64,000 bases of DNA. Source: Bradyrhizobium sp. CCBAU 53421 (lineage in GTDB: Bacteria; Pseudomonadota; Alphaproteobacteria; Rhizobiales; Xanthobacteraceae). The notes under the pieces were generated by a model. That model saw nothing but the letters and a program-made list of their open reading frames with translations. It made no database searches and had not been told where the DNA came from. This document shows, one piece after another, positions 35,217-42,801 of the stretch (its first letter is position 1; each line of letters begins with the position of its first letter). Both the position numbers and the translations under genes were made by a program. The stretch is from assembly GCF_015291625.1 (NCBI RefSeq), contig NZ_CP030047.1, forward strand, positions 3,348,001-3,412,000, written 5' to 3'.

Positions 35217-35929
35217 CACACCCTCGCGTAACCCACCGAGAAAAGGGCATCAGCTGAATTCGGAATCTTCCGCGACATCGCGGCGTCGACCAGCGACGCG
35301 GTGCCACGATAGGCCTGCCGATGGTGTTTAATGTGGCCGTAAGCGCCACGCATGATCATGTCGGGCAGTTCGAGCGGCTTGCCGGGATAGAGCGAGGTGC
35401 ACATCTCGACACAGGCGGCCTGCAAGGCCGGGTCCTGTGCATCATCGAGCAGCGATGGACTCACTTTTTCGCAAATTTTAGCGTTCGCTGCCCAGACGAT
35501 CGGATTGCGGGTCCGCCAGCCGTAGAGCACGTTGCGATCGGCTCTCTCGGCGGCGCCTGAGCATTTCAGAACTTCCGCTGTAAAGAAGCCGTAGAGGCCG
35601 CGACCCTGATGCGCCGGGAGCACTTCCGTGCCGCTGCGATAGATTCCAAGTCCGGCCGACATCTGCAGGATGCGATAGACCGAGAAGGCTATGAGGCCGG
35701 AGCCGTCATAGACGAGGATCAGGCTGTACTTCTTGTCGAAGGGCGAGGAGGTTGCGGTCCAGTGCGGCTCGGTGGCCTGCCAGTTGACGGCGATGATGCC
35801 GTTCATGGCGTCCATGAGCGGCCGACGGTCGCAGGCTTCGATCCGGGAGGCGTCGGGTAGACTGTAGATCGCGTAATCCGTCCAAGGCGATCTGATCGCC
35901 TCGTACCCGCTGCCCAGATATCGCGACAT
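35216..35929 (-). CDS. GNAT-like acyltransferase, first gene of the YcgG operon
   Basis: This 237-residue protein has a central GNAT motif A: GIYRSGTEVLPAHQGRGLYG, with QGRGLYG as the acyl-CoA pyrophosphate loop, followed by FFTAEVL and a NPIVWAANAKIC strand-helix like the GNAT C-terminal part. The N- and C-terminal extensions are not recognised. ATG 35929 has GGAG 8 bp upstream; an ATG seven codons earlier has none. It probably acylates an amine, either a biosynthetic intermediate or the toxic product as self-protection. The divergent GlxA-type regulator starts 63 bp away. Confidence 0.7.
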   Translation of the reverse strand: MSRYLGSGYEAIRSPWTDYAIYSLPDASRIEACDRRPLMDAMNGIIAVNWQATEPHWTATSSPFDKKYSLILVYDGSGLIAFSVYRILQMSAGLGIYRSGTEVLPAHQGRGLYGFFTAEVLKCSGAAERADRNVLYGWRTRNPIVWAANAKICEKVSPSLLDDAQDPALQAACVEMCTSLYPGKPLELPDMIMRGAYGHIKHHRQAYRGTASLVDAAMSRKIPNSADALFSVGYARV

Positions 35930-35992
35930 GGCAGAACTCCAGAATTCCATGGCGAGCTATACATGGCAGCCTCGAATGGCTTAAAGGACAAT

Positions 35993-37012
35993 ATGCCCTC
36001 GAAAACTGCCAAACCGCCCCGGCGCGAGCCGCGCGACAAGAAAGCGACGCGGCGGATCGCGATCGTTGCCTTTCCGGGCGTGACCTTGCTCGACATCTCG
36101 GGACCCGCTCAGGTGTTCGCGGAGCTGGAGGCAATCGAACTGCCCGGGCCGGACTACTCACTATCCTACCTGTCGACTTCAGGTGGCTTGGTGCCGACCG
36201 ATGTCGGCATGATGATCGACACGGCGCCGATCGCCGGCGTTGCGCCCGCCGAGGTCGATACGCTTGTGATCCCCGGCGGGCCCGGCATCTGGAAAATCCG
36301 CAACGACGCCGAGTTGATGAATTGGATCGCGGAGGCGTTGCCGAAGGCGCGCCGCATCGCCTCGGTCTGCCTCGGCGCCTTTGCGCTGGCTTGGACCGGG
36401 ATCCTCGACGGCAAGCGTGCTGCAACGCACTGGCGTTATTGCCCGCGGTTGCAGGACGGCTTTCCCAACATCCGCGTCGAGCCCAACGCGATTTTCGTCA
36501 AGGACGGACATGTCTGGTCCTCTGCGGGTGTCAGCGCCGGCATCGATCTGGCGCTCGCCATGATCGAGGAGGATTTCGGCCACACCATCGCGCTCGATGT
36601 GGCGCGCAGGCTGGTGGTGTTTCTGAAGCGGCCGGGCGGTCAGAGCCAGTTCTCGACCGTCCTTGCAGCCCAGGCGTCGGACGTCGAGGGACGCTTCAGC
36701 GCGCTGCATGCCTGGATCATCGAGAACATCACGAGCGATCTCAAGGTCGAGACCCTCGCGGAAAAGGCCGGGATGACGCCGCGCACCTTTGCCCGGACCT
36801 ATGTCAGCCGCACCGGCATGACACCTGCGAGCGGCGTCGAGGCGCTGCGTGTGGAGACCGCGCGCTTGCTGCTCGAAAGCCGCCAGATCGGCGGTGTGGT
36901 TGAGGTCGCCAAGCGTGCAGGATTTGGCGATGACGAACGAATGCGGCGGGCCTTCCTGCGCCACCTCGGCGTGTCGCCGACCGAGTACCGAAACCGGTTT
37001 TCGGGCAGCTAG
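35993..37012 (+). CDS. GlxA-type AraC family transcriptional regulator
   Basis: This 339-residue regulator joins a DJ-1/PfpI-like domain (IAIVAFPGVTLLDISGPAQV near the start, then VCLGAFALAWTG) to a C-terminal AraC double helix-turn-helix (VETLAEKAGMTPRTFARTYV; VAKRAGFGDDERMRRAFLRH; LGVSPTEYRNRF). Relatives sense amides, carnitine, arginine or NAD-type metabolites. ATG 35993 has AAAGGA directly upstream and is preferred over ATG 35963. It is divergent from the YcgG operon and is its natural regulator. The arginine-linked GlxA relatives fit a guanidine substrate, but this is only suggestive. Confidence 0.9.
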   Translation: MPSKTAKPPRREPRDKKATRRIAIVAFPGVTLLDISGPAQVFAELEAIELPGPDYSLSYLSTSGGLVPTDVGMMIDTAPIAGVAPAEVDTLVIPGGPGIWKIRNDAELMNWIAEALPKARRIASVCLGAFALAWTGILDGKRAATHWRYCPRLQDGFPNIRVEPNAIFVKDGHVWSSAGVSAGIDLALAMIEEDFGHTIALDVARRLVVFLKRPGGQSQFSTVLAAQASDVEGRFSALHAWIIENITSDLKVETLAEKAGMTPRTFARTYVSRTGMTPASGVEALRVETARLLLESRQIGGVVEVAKRAGFGDDERMRRAFLRHLGVSPTEYRNRFSGS

Positions 37013-37177
37013 CTCGCGTCGGACGAGGTCAGTCCGGAGGCGGCGGCGCCGCCTTGGAATCCGATCTATCTCACAAGCGAATAGCTGGCCTTCGCTGGTC
37101 GAATTCATGGTGCAAGGTGGTAGCTTTTCCGGTTTGTCTGCGGCTAATGTGCCGGCCAAATCGGGAGAAGAAACACC

Positions 37178-38311
37178 ATGAATGACGGGACCCCCATTCG
37201 GCAGGCGCGCAACGTCGAACTCGGCGCCAGCGGCGAGGAATTCCAGAACCTGCACGAATTCGCGCAAAAGGCCCGCGCCAAGCTGAACCAGAACGCCTGG
37301 GATTACATCGTAGGCGCCTCGGAGACCGAGACCACGATGCGCCGCAACAGAATGGCGCTCGACGAAATCGCGTTCCGTCCGCGCGTGCTGCGCAATGTCA
37401 TCAATGTGGATCCATCGACCGAAGTATTCGGCCGCAAGCTCCGGCTTCCGGTGATGATCGCGCCGGTCGGTGCGCTCGAGATCTTCGATCAGGATGCGGG
37501 CGCGGCCGTCGCGCGCGGAGCGGGAGCGTTCGGCGCGGCGCATATGTTGAGCTCGGTATCGGAGCCTGGGCTCGAGAACACCGCCAGGGCGGCGCCCGAC
37601 GCCTTGCGCATCTTCCAGCTTTATGTGCGCGGCGACGATGCGTTCGTCGAAGATGTGGTCAGCCGCAGCATCGACAACGGCTACGCCGCGTTCTGCCTCA
37701 CCGTCGACACGGCTCACTATAGCCGGCGTGAGCGCGACATCGCCAAGCGCTATGTCCGCGAAAGCCGCATCCGCGCCACCGGCGGCGATTTCCAGAAGGG
37801 GCTGGAATGGCGGACGGTGAAATTGATCAAGGACAAGTTCAAGATTCCGCTGATCCTCAAGGGAATCGCCACCGCAGAAGACGCCAAGATCGCCCTCGAT
37901 CACGGGGTCGACTGGATCTACGTCTCAAATCATGGTGGACGGCAGCTCGACCACGGCCGTGGCTCGATGCATGTCCTTCCCGAGATCGTTCAGGCCGTCG
38001 CGGGCCGGGCCAAGATCATGGTCGACGGCTCGATCTGCCGTGGCACCGACATCGTGAAGGCCATCGTTTCGGGCGCCGACCTGGTCGGGATCGGCCGTCT
38101 GCAATGCTGGGCGCTCGCCGCGGCCGGCGAGGCAGGCATTGTGCGGATGCTGGAATTGCTGGAGGACGAGGTGATCCGCTGTCTCGGCCTGCTCGGCGTC
38201 ACGAGCTTCGCCGAGCTGGACAAGTCGTACCTGAATCCGGCGACGCCGACCAATCTGCCGAGCGTGTTCAGCGCATTCCCGCTGCTCGATATCGATCCCT
38301 ATCGCTATTGA
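37178..38311 (+). CDS. FMN-dependent 2-hydroxy-acid oxidase/dehydrogenase
   Basis: This 377-residue protein belongs to the glycolate oxidase / L-lactate dehydrogenase family: PVMIAPVGALEIF, IPLILKGIATAEDAKIALDH, the active-site VSNHGGRQLDHG with the catalytic His, and VDGSICRGTDIVKAIVSGAD for FMN phosphate. It would oxidise an L-2-hydroxy acid to the 2-oxo acid. A GGGAGAAG site precedes ATG 37178. It follows the GlxA-type regulator by 165 bp in the same direction and may belong to the same pathway as the divergent YcgG operon. Confidence 0.9.
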   Translation: MNDGTPIRQARNVELGASGEEFQNLHEFAQKARAKLNQNAWDYIVGASETETTMRRNRMALDEIAFRPRVLRNVINVDPSTEVFGRKLRLPVMIAPVGALEIFDQDAGAAVARGAGAFGAAHMLSSVSEPGLENTARAAPDALRIFQLYVRGDDAFVEDVVSRSIDNGYAAFCLTVDTAHYSRRERDIAKRYVRESRIRATGGDFQKGLEWRTVKLIKDKFKIPLILKGIATAEDAKIALDHGVDWIYVSNHGGRQLDHGRGSMHVLPEIVQAVAGRAKIMVDGSICRGTDIVKAIVSGADLVGIGRLQCWALAAAGEAGIVRMLELLEDEVIRCLGLLGVTSFAELDKSYLNPATPTNLPSVFSAFPLLDIDPYRY

Positions 38312-38446
38312 GCCGCGGCGAGAGACATTGGAGCGATGACGTGATCGGCACGCCGGGCCGCTCGATCGCGCCGTCAATCTGTGGTGTCCACGAAGCCGCC
38401 GCGGCAAAGACAAAGTCTGATCCAAATGCGGAACTAGTCGAAGTGA

Positions 38447-38650
38447 ATGGCAGATAATCCATTCGCTGAATTTTCACTTGAACGCGCGATCGGCTTGCGC
38501 TGGACCCTTCGCGATATCCAGGCTCGCAGGCTCAAATTGTCACCGGTCAGCGACGATGATCTGCGGGTCCTCGCCGGGCTCGGTCTGGTCGAATTGCATG
38601 ACGACGAGCCCGAGCTAACGGAGGCGGGGGCCGCGGTGCTGAACGACTGA
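38447..38650 (+). CDS. Small hypothetical protein
   Basis: This 67-residue protein (MADNPFAEFSLERAIGLRWT...) reads like a small winged-helix fragment: IQARRLKLSPVSDDDLRVLA followed by GLVELHDDEPELTEAG. No catalytic motif is present. Codon usage fits the genome. It sits alone between the FMN oxidase and a zinc-ribbon gene on the other strand. Confidence 0.55.
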   Translation: MADNPFAEFSLERAIGLRWTLRDIQARRLKLSPVSDDDLRVLAGLGLVELHDDEPELTEAGAAVLND

Positions 38651-38663
38651 ACGGGCCGATGGC

Positions 38664-38849
38664 CTAGCGCGCGTTCAGGAAGCTTTCGCCGGAATTGCAG
38701 GGTGCGCACTGATAGGTCAGCAAATCGTAGACCTGGTCGCGCGGCTCGATCGAGGCAAGCCGCATCTGCGTGCCGCACTTCATGCACGGCATCTCTATGC
38801 TGGTCTTGAAGCGGGTGCAGGTCGGTGTTGGACGAACGGCGCGCAGCAT
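38664..38849 (-). CDS. Small zinc-ribbon-like protein
   Basis: This 61-residue protein carries two CxxC knuckles, CMKCG and CAPC, spaced like a small zinc ribbon, and ends SGESFLNAR. ATG 38849 has GGGGATCC upstream; an internal ATG at residue 20 would give a 42-residue ribbon. The function is unknown. Such proteins are widespread in Bradyrhizobium (recollection). Confidence 0.6.
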   Translation of the reverse strand: MLRAVRPTPTCTRFKTSIEMPCMKCGTQMRLASIEPRDQVYDLLTYQCAPCNSGESFLNAR

Positions 38850-39074
38850 CGGATCCCCTTATTCCCCAAGAGACGCGAACGCGACCACGACGAGGTCGAA
38901 TCACTATGCCACAGTGCTGACATGATTGGAATCGGTGGGTGGCGCGGTCTGCCCTGCTAGGTAATTTTTCCTCGGTTGGAGCGGCGAGCGGGGCCTGTCG
39001 TGGTTGGCGATACGCCGCTGACGCCGTCACAATCTATGCTAACGTGCCAGACGCTTATTTCAGGGGGCGCGATC

Positions 39075-39428
39075 ATGATTGAGCCAAAGCTTGAAGTTCC
39101 CGCGGAGTTGCGCGATCTCGCGGAAAAGACCATCGACCAGGCCGAGAAGGCCTTCAGCCTGTTCTTTGACGCCGCGAGCAAGTCGATGACGGCGATGCCG
39201 GGCACCGGGACCGAGATTTCCAAACAGGCGCTGTCGTTCACTGAGCAGAACATGAAGGCGGCGTTCGAGCATGCACGCAAGCTCGTGCACGCTACGGATC
39301 TGCAGGAGGCGATGCGGATCCAGTCGGAATTCCTACGCAGCCAGTTCACCAATGCCGGCGAACACATGCGGCAGATCAGCGGAAGCGTGATGTCTGCGAC
39401 CAAGGACGCCACGAAAGGCAAGTTCTAG
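39075..39428 (+). CDS. Phasin family protein
   Basis: This 117-residue helical protein has the phasin-family pattern LRDLAEKTIDQAEKAFSLFF and LSFTEQNMKAAFEHARKLVH, followed by EAMRIQSEFLRSQF. Phasins coat polyhydroxyalkanoate granules or act as general amphipathic proteins. ATG 39075 has AGGGGG 8 bp upstream. It stands alone; no PHA biosynthesis gene is adjacent. Confidence 0.85.
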   Translation: MIEPKLEVPAELRDLAEKTIDQAEKAFSLFFDAASKSMTAMPGTGTEISKQALSFTEQNMKAAFEHARKLVHATDLQEAMRIQSEFLRSQFTNAGEHMRQISGSVMSATKDATKGKF

Positions 39429-39456
39429 GGCAGGCGGCCCTCGCGGCGGGCGACGT

Positions 39457-39717
39457 CTAGCGCCGGCGCGCCGCAGCAACGCCGAGCAGAAACGCGACAA
39501 ACAGGCTTGCGAGCGGCGCTTCCCGGGTGACCGCGCTCACGGTGGCGAGGACGCCGCCCGGCCGGCGCGAGGTCGCGATCGCGTCGCTGAGGCGATCGGC
39601 CGCGGCTCGAAGTCCGTCCGACACCTCCGTGATGGTGCGCGAAACGTCCGTCGCAGTGTCGATCGCCCGCTCACCGAGCGTGGGCTGAAGCGGAGACTCG
39701 GGTGTTTCAGAGCTCAT
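39457..39717 (-). CDS. Small protein with C-terminal membrane anchor
   Basis: This 86-residue protein has a helical middle part (ERAIDTATDVSRTITEVSDG, LRAAADRLSDAIA) and one C-terminal hydrophobic segment (LASLFVAFLLGVAAARRR). The layout resembles the DUF883/ElaB-type tail-anchored proteins. A GTG at 39735 would add six residues. It is convergent with the phasin gene. Confidence 0.6.
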   Translation of the reverse strand: MSSETPESPLQPTLGERAIDTATDVSRTITEVSDGLRAAADRLSDAIATSRRPGGVLATVSAVTREAPLASLFVAFLLGVAAARRR

Positions 39718-39888
39718 GTCGTGCCGCGATTTCACTAAAAGGTGGCCGCTACCTTGGCTATCCGCGCGCGCATGTCGACAGCCACATACCGGGAAAATTC
39801 AGCAGTCGGGGATTGGTTCCACACCTCGCTTCACATCGGGAACCGGAAACTTATGTGCCGGTCGCGGCTTGTCTCCGTGGAGGAGACG

Positions 39889-40218
39889 ATGATGACGATG
39901 CAGGCGCATGGCATATCGGATGGCCACCCGGTCAAAGATCGAAGCTCGGCCAAGGATCGAAATCGGCACGGTGGCACGCCGCTGTTGGTTGCAGCCGTGG
40001 TCGCGATCCTAGGCGTGCTCGGCATGTTGATCGTCGACCATGGTCCCTGGAGCAAGCCGAAGGTACAGCCGGCCGCTTCCGCCAACTATTCAACGACGGG
40101 CGAGGCGGCCCGCGCGGCGGGCGCAAAGGTGATGCCGACCGAGCCGAAGGCGCCGATCGAACCAGCTCCTCCAGGTCCGAAGCCCGCTCAACCGGCAAAC
40201 CCGAATCTGCCGCAATAG
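39889..40218 (+). CDS. Small single-pass membrane protein, Pro-rich tail
   Basis: This 109-residue protein has a charged N-terminus, one transmembrane helix (TPLLVAAVVAILGVLGMLIV, about 32-51) and a periplasmic Pro/Ala-rich tail ending in NLPQ. A GGAGGAG site precedes ATG 39889; the frame is open upstream but without support. No function is assigned. Confidence 0.65.
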   Translation: MMTMQAHGISDGHPVKDRSSAKDRNRHGGTPLLVAAVVAILGVLGMLIVDHGPWSKPKVQPAASANYSTTGEAARAAGAKVMPTEPKAPIEPAPPGPKPAQPANPNLPQ

Positions 40219-40263
40219 ATGCGGGGCGTTCTTGAGAACCGCTTCCAACGCAAAGCGCAGCAA

Positions 40264-40290
40264 TTGACTCGTCGGGCAAATCAGCGGCAC
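40264..40290 (+). repeat. Promoter-like repeat, copy 1
   Basis: TTGACTCGTCGGGCAAATCA continues with GCGGCAC. It shares the core CGTCGGGCAA.TCAG.GGCA with copies at 40601 and 40776. At the -10 position the sequence is CACAAA, a degenerate match, so this copy is probably inactive. Confidence 0.7.
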
Positions 40291-40318
40291 AAACGATGGT
40301 CGGAATACTGCGGGACGA

Positions 40319-40504
40319 TCAGCGAACGCTGACAAGCATGCCCCACGCTGCGGCAAATCCCGCACCGACGAGAACCAGCACCGGGCTATCGCAGAAGATG
40401 CCGCCATACTGGCACATCGTGGTCCCGAGTGATCCGATCTGATGATGGCCCGCGGCGTAGAACATGCCGGACAGGACCGCGAGCACGGCAGCAACGAAAT
40501 ACAT
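40319..40504 (-). CDS. Small two-helix membrane protein
   Basis: This 61-residue protein has two hydrophobic segments (YFVAAVLAVLSGMFYAAG and SPVLVLVGAGFAAAWGMLV) joined by a loop with two cysteines (MCQYGGIFC). AAGGAGGAG lies upstream of ATG 40504, which is preferred to an ATG six codons earlier. The gene is bracketed by copies 1 and 2 of the promoter-like repeat. Confidence 0.6.
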   Translation of the reverse strand: MYFVAAVLAVLSGMFYAAGHHQIGSLGTTMCQYGGIFCDSPVLVLVGAGFAAAWGMLVSVR

Positions 40505-40600
40505 CGACGCTCCTCCTTGCAATCAAACTGCGGCGCGGGTCAACCGACGCGAGCCAAAACTGTCCTGATGTCGATCCAACGTCGTGAGCCGCTTGCCCAC

Positions 40601-40628
40601 TTGACGCGTCGGGCAACTCAGCGGCACA
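40601..40628 (+). repeat. Promoter-like repeat, copy 2
   Basis: TTGACGCGTCGGGCAACTCA continues with GCGGCACA. The -35-like TTGACG is kept but the -10 position reads CACACT, so activity is doubtful. Downstream there is neither a gene on this strand nor the terminator seen after copy 3. Confidence 0.7.
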
Positions 40629-40775
40629 CTGGCATCATCGCAACAAGCATACGGCGATCGGCGCCCGGCTCATGTCGCGATTCCAGATCATGCATCGACT
40701 TTCGATCAGGGCGGTTTCTCATCGTCGAAGTCGACGCATCACATTTTACCGATCGCATTTAGCTCGTAAAAACGT

Positions 40776-40805
40776 TTGACACGTCGGGCAACTCAGGGGC
40801 ATAAT
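40776..40805 (+). promoter_or_regulatory. Promoter-like repeat copy 3: consensus TTGACA, 18 bp, CATAAT
   Basis: TTGACA (40776-40781) and CATAAT (40800-40805) are separated by an 18-bp spacer containing the repeat core CGTCGGGCAACTCAG. This is the best promoter match of the three copies. Transcription would begin near 40812 and meet an intrinsic terminator about 15 bases later. Confidence 0.7.
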
Positions 40806-40826
40806 CCGAAAATCAGAAATTGTTGA

Positions 40827-40862
40827 GCCCGCGCGGAGCAATCCGCGGCGGGCTTTTTCTTT
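40827..40862 (+). terminator. Intrinsic terminator just after a promoter
   Basis: GCCCGC and GCGGGC enclose a second stem GCGGA/TCCGC capped by the tetraloop GCAA, followed by TTTTTCTTT. This is the clearest rho-independent terminator in the window. Its position about 15-50 bases after a predicted start site implies a very short RNA, or attenuation of the downstream phage-like genes. Confidence 0.75.
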
Positions 40863-41149
40863 GCCGTTTCACCAATCGGACGGCGGCCGCAACGTCACGA
40901 CGCCACATCCCCCAGCCCGTCGCCTGCGCGTCGCTAGCGAGCCGCCGTCCGAACCCATTGAAACGAGCACGAAATTGGCCGGTGCGCGCGAACGCGCCGG
41001 TCCAGCGGCGCGGCGAAAGCCGGCGCCGCCAGCGGCCCCATTCGTCAGGGATAAGGTTCGCGCCCCAAAGATCGCCGCCCGCTGCGCGATCTGCCGCACA
41101 TTCATTCCATGGCCGTCTCAACGCGCTGACGGCCGATCAACGAGGTTGC

Positions 41150-41218
41150 ATGACCGCTCATCTGATATCGCTCGCGCTCGCGGGCCTGATCGCCATTGCA
41201 TTGTCGGAGTTTGCATGA
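41150..41218 (+). CDS. Candidate 22-residue membrane microprotein
   Basis: MTAHLISLALAGLIAIALSE plus FA is almost entirely one hydrophobic helix. GAGG lies 5 bp upstream of its ATG, and its TGA stop overlaps the next ATG (ATGA). It could be a real microprotein or a leader peptide coupling translation of the next gene. It is too short for coding statistics to help. Confidence 0.4.
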   Translation: MTAHLISLALAGLIAIALSEFA

Positions 41219-41376
41219 GCGCCGAGATCATACAATTCATCCCCCGTCCGCGCCACGAAGGCGAACGAACTGATTTTCCCACGATCGCATTTCGCTCGGT
41301 GTTGCCCGACCCTGACACGAATGATGTGGACACGGCTCCGAGCGAATATCTCCCGTCTGATTGGGAGGAGAAATAG
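41215..41376 (+). CDS. Small conserved protein near phage genes
   Basis: This 53-residue acidic protein begins MSAEIIQFIPRPRHEGERTD and ends YLPSDWEEK. Similar short proteins beginning MSA-IIQF-PRP appear widely in Bradyrhizobium genomes (recollection, untested). No domain is assigned. It is linked by ATGA to the preceding microprotein and is followed 1 bp later by the next gene's TTG start. Confidence 0.6.
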   Translation: MSAEIIQFIPRPRHEGERTDFPTIAFRSVLPDPDTNDVDTAPSEYLPSDWEEK

Positions 41377-41377
41377 C

Positions 41378-41632
41378 TTGGCGAAGACGATCACCCAGAT
41401 CCGCTCACTCGCGCGGAGCCATACGATGAGCGCACTCAATGCGCTGGTTGGCGTGATGCGATCAACCAGCGCCACTCCGGCTGCCCGCGTCTCCGCGGCC
41501 AACGCCATCCTCGATCGCGGCTGGGGCAAGGCGCCGCAGGCGATCGAAAACGGTGACGGAGCGCTCGAACTTGTGCACCGCATCGAGCGCGTCATCGTCG
41601 CTCCCGAGGAGGTTGAGGGCGAGGATGCCTGA
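41378..41632 (+). CDS. Small phage-associated protein, TTG start
   Basis: This 84-residue protein starts at TTG 41378, with GGAGGAG placed correctly upstream. It contains SHTMSALNALVGVMRSTSAT followed by PAARVSAANAILDRGWGKAP, a pattern seen in small phage proteins encoded ahead of terminases. The terminase-like gene is 1.5 kb downstream, so a small-terminase or accessory DNA-packaging role is possible but unproved. Confidence 0.6.
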   Translation: MAKTITQIRSLARSHTMSALNALVGVMRSTSATPAARVSAANAILDRGWGKAPQAIENGDGALELVHRIERVIVAPEEVEGEDA

Positions 41633-41850
41633 GAGCTGCGGCCGCAGTTCACCGGACCCAACGGATGGCTTGAATTGCTTTGTCGAAGGTCTTTCCCAAA
41701 CGTTCAATCACGCCATCGAGAGCCCGGGCCGCTATCGTGGCCACTCGCGGCATCGTGTGCCCGGTACAGCGGGGGGCTCTTACCTGCGTGCTAGCCGGTA
41801 TGATATCAATCATGGCGTGTCCAAGCAGAGCGCGCGATGGCGAGGGGCCA

Positions 41851-42117
41851 ATGTGGATTGTCCAAGATTTTGTTGCGATGTTCCTCTATTTCGTCGTTAA
41901 CGTGATTGGATACACTGTGGCGCGGCTCATTTTGCCAGTCGTCTCGTTGGGACGAATTCGGGTGGCCGCCTATGGTTGTGACGAAGGAGAGTCTGGTTGG
42001 TTGGGCGGCCGGCGCGACGGCTTTGGGAGGCTGGAGCTAGGAGCGGGCGTCGCCAGCGGGATCGGCCTTGTTATCCGCGCGCTCTATCTGGCAGCGGTTT
42101 TATGGTTCGTGGGGTGA
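41851..42117 (+). CDS. Small membrane protein in low-GC accessory DNA
   Basis: This 88-residue protein has two hydrophobic regions (FVAMFLYFVVNVIGYTVARL and IGLVIRALYLAAVLWFVG) around a glycine- and charge-rich loop. GAGGGG precedes ATG 41851. G+C and codon choice are lower than in neighbouring core genes, consistent with transferred DNA. The function is unknown. Confidence 0.55.
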   Translation: MWIVQDFVAMFLYFVVNVIGYTVARLILPVVSLGRIRVAAYGCDEGESGWLGGRRDGFGRLELGAGVASGIGLVIRALYLAAVLWFVG

Positions 42118-42370
42118 CGTAGCGGGTCTAGTTGGGCAGCCCGTTTCGTATTTTTTGCGAAGCGATACTGGACGTCCAGATCAAACGACTGAACTGTTCC
42201 GGCAGTTTTGCGGCGATCGCGCATTGTGGCGCTGATCGCCTCGACGGGCATTTTCATCCCAAGATATCAGAGCTTTCGAAGCGACGCGCCGACGGTTCCG
42301 GAAACGGGCAATTGCTCCGCGCTATTTTGTGGGATTTTTCCGGTGCCTCTAGCTGAAGTGGAGATTACTT

Positions 42371-42649
42371 GTGTGGCAATTGTTCTTGGATGAGTTCGCC
42401 AGGCGGTTGGTATTGCAAGCTGTGAAGGGCGAGGGTTGGAAGGCATTCCAAAAGCTCTTCCGTAATAATCTGAGCAAGCCGGAAGCGTATGCTGACCGGA
42501 TTAAGCGGGAGTTCGGTATTAGTGATTATCCCCAAGCGCGGGCTCTCTATGATTCAAACCCTGCCTATTGGGAAGCTCTCTACGGCAGCGATCCGCTGAA
42601 TTCGCGTAGTTCATCCTGCGTCTCCTGCGCGCAGCTTGTTTCCGCGTGA
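42371..42649 (+). CDS. Hypothetical accessory protein, GTG start
   Basis: This 92-residue protein (MWQLFLDEFARRLVLQAVKG...) is charged and helix-prone, with DYPQARALYDSNPAYWEALY in its second half and a cysteine pair (CVSC) near the end. GGAG lies 8 bp upstream of GTG 42371. The 250 bp before it and the gene itself have lower G+C than the surroundings. No domain is recognised. Confidence 0.45.
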   Translation: MWQLFLDEFARRLVLQAVKGEGWKAFQKLFRNNLSKPEAYADRIKREFGISDYPQARALYDSNPAYWEALYGSDPLNSRSSSCVSCAQLVSA

Positions 42650-42801
42650 GGCCGCGGCGCGCGATCCGGGCTATGATTATCTCGGGCCATCGCCAAGCCA
42701 TTCCGGTGCCTTCGGCCGGTTCGGCACTGGCGGGCAGCTTTCGGCGGGATCGGCTACATCGTCGCGACCACTTTACGAGACGCAGTCATTCGTTGCGCCG
42801 C

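Noticed and set aside
36179..37903. Leftward open frame opposite the GlxA regulator and FMN oxidase
   Set aside because: Both plus-strand genes are intact with active-site motifs; this frame spans their gap only by chance.
40861..41214. Rightward open frame after the terminator, containing a CAIC pair
   Set aside because: It has no ribosome site apart from sequence within the terminator T-run and its second half is the shadow of the 22-residue frame; a decayed small gene is possible but cannot be supported.
41627..41900. Possible 91-residue gene starting ATGCCTGAGAGC
   Set aside because: Although GAGG precedes it, the product is low in pattern and overlaps a better-supported membrane protein start at 41851.
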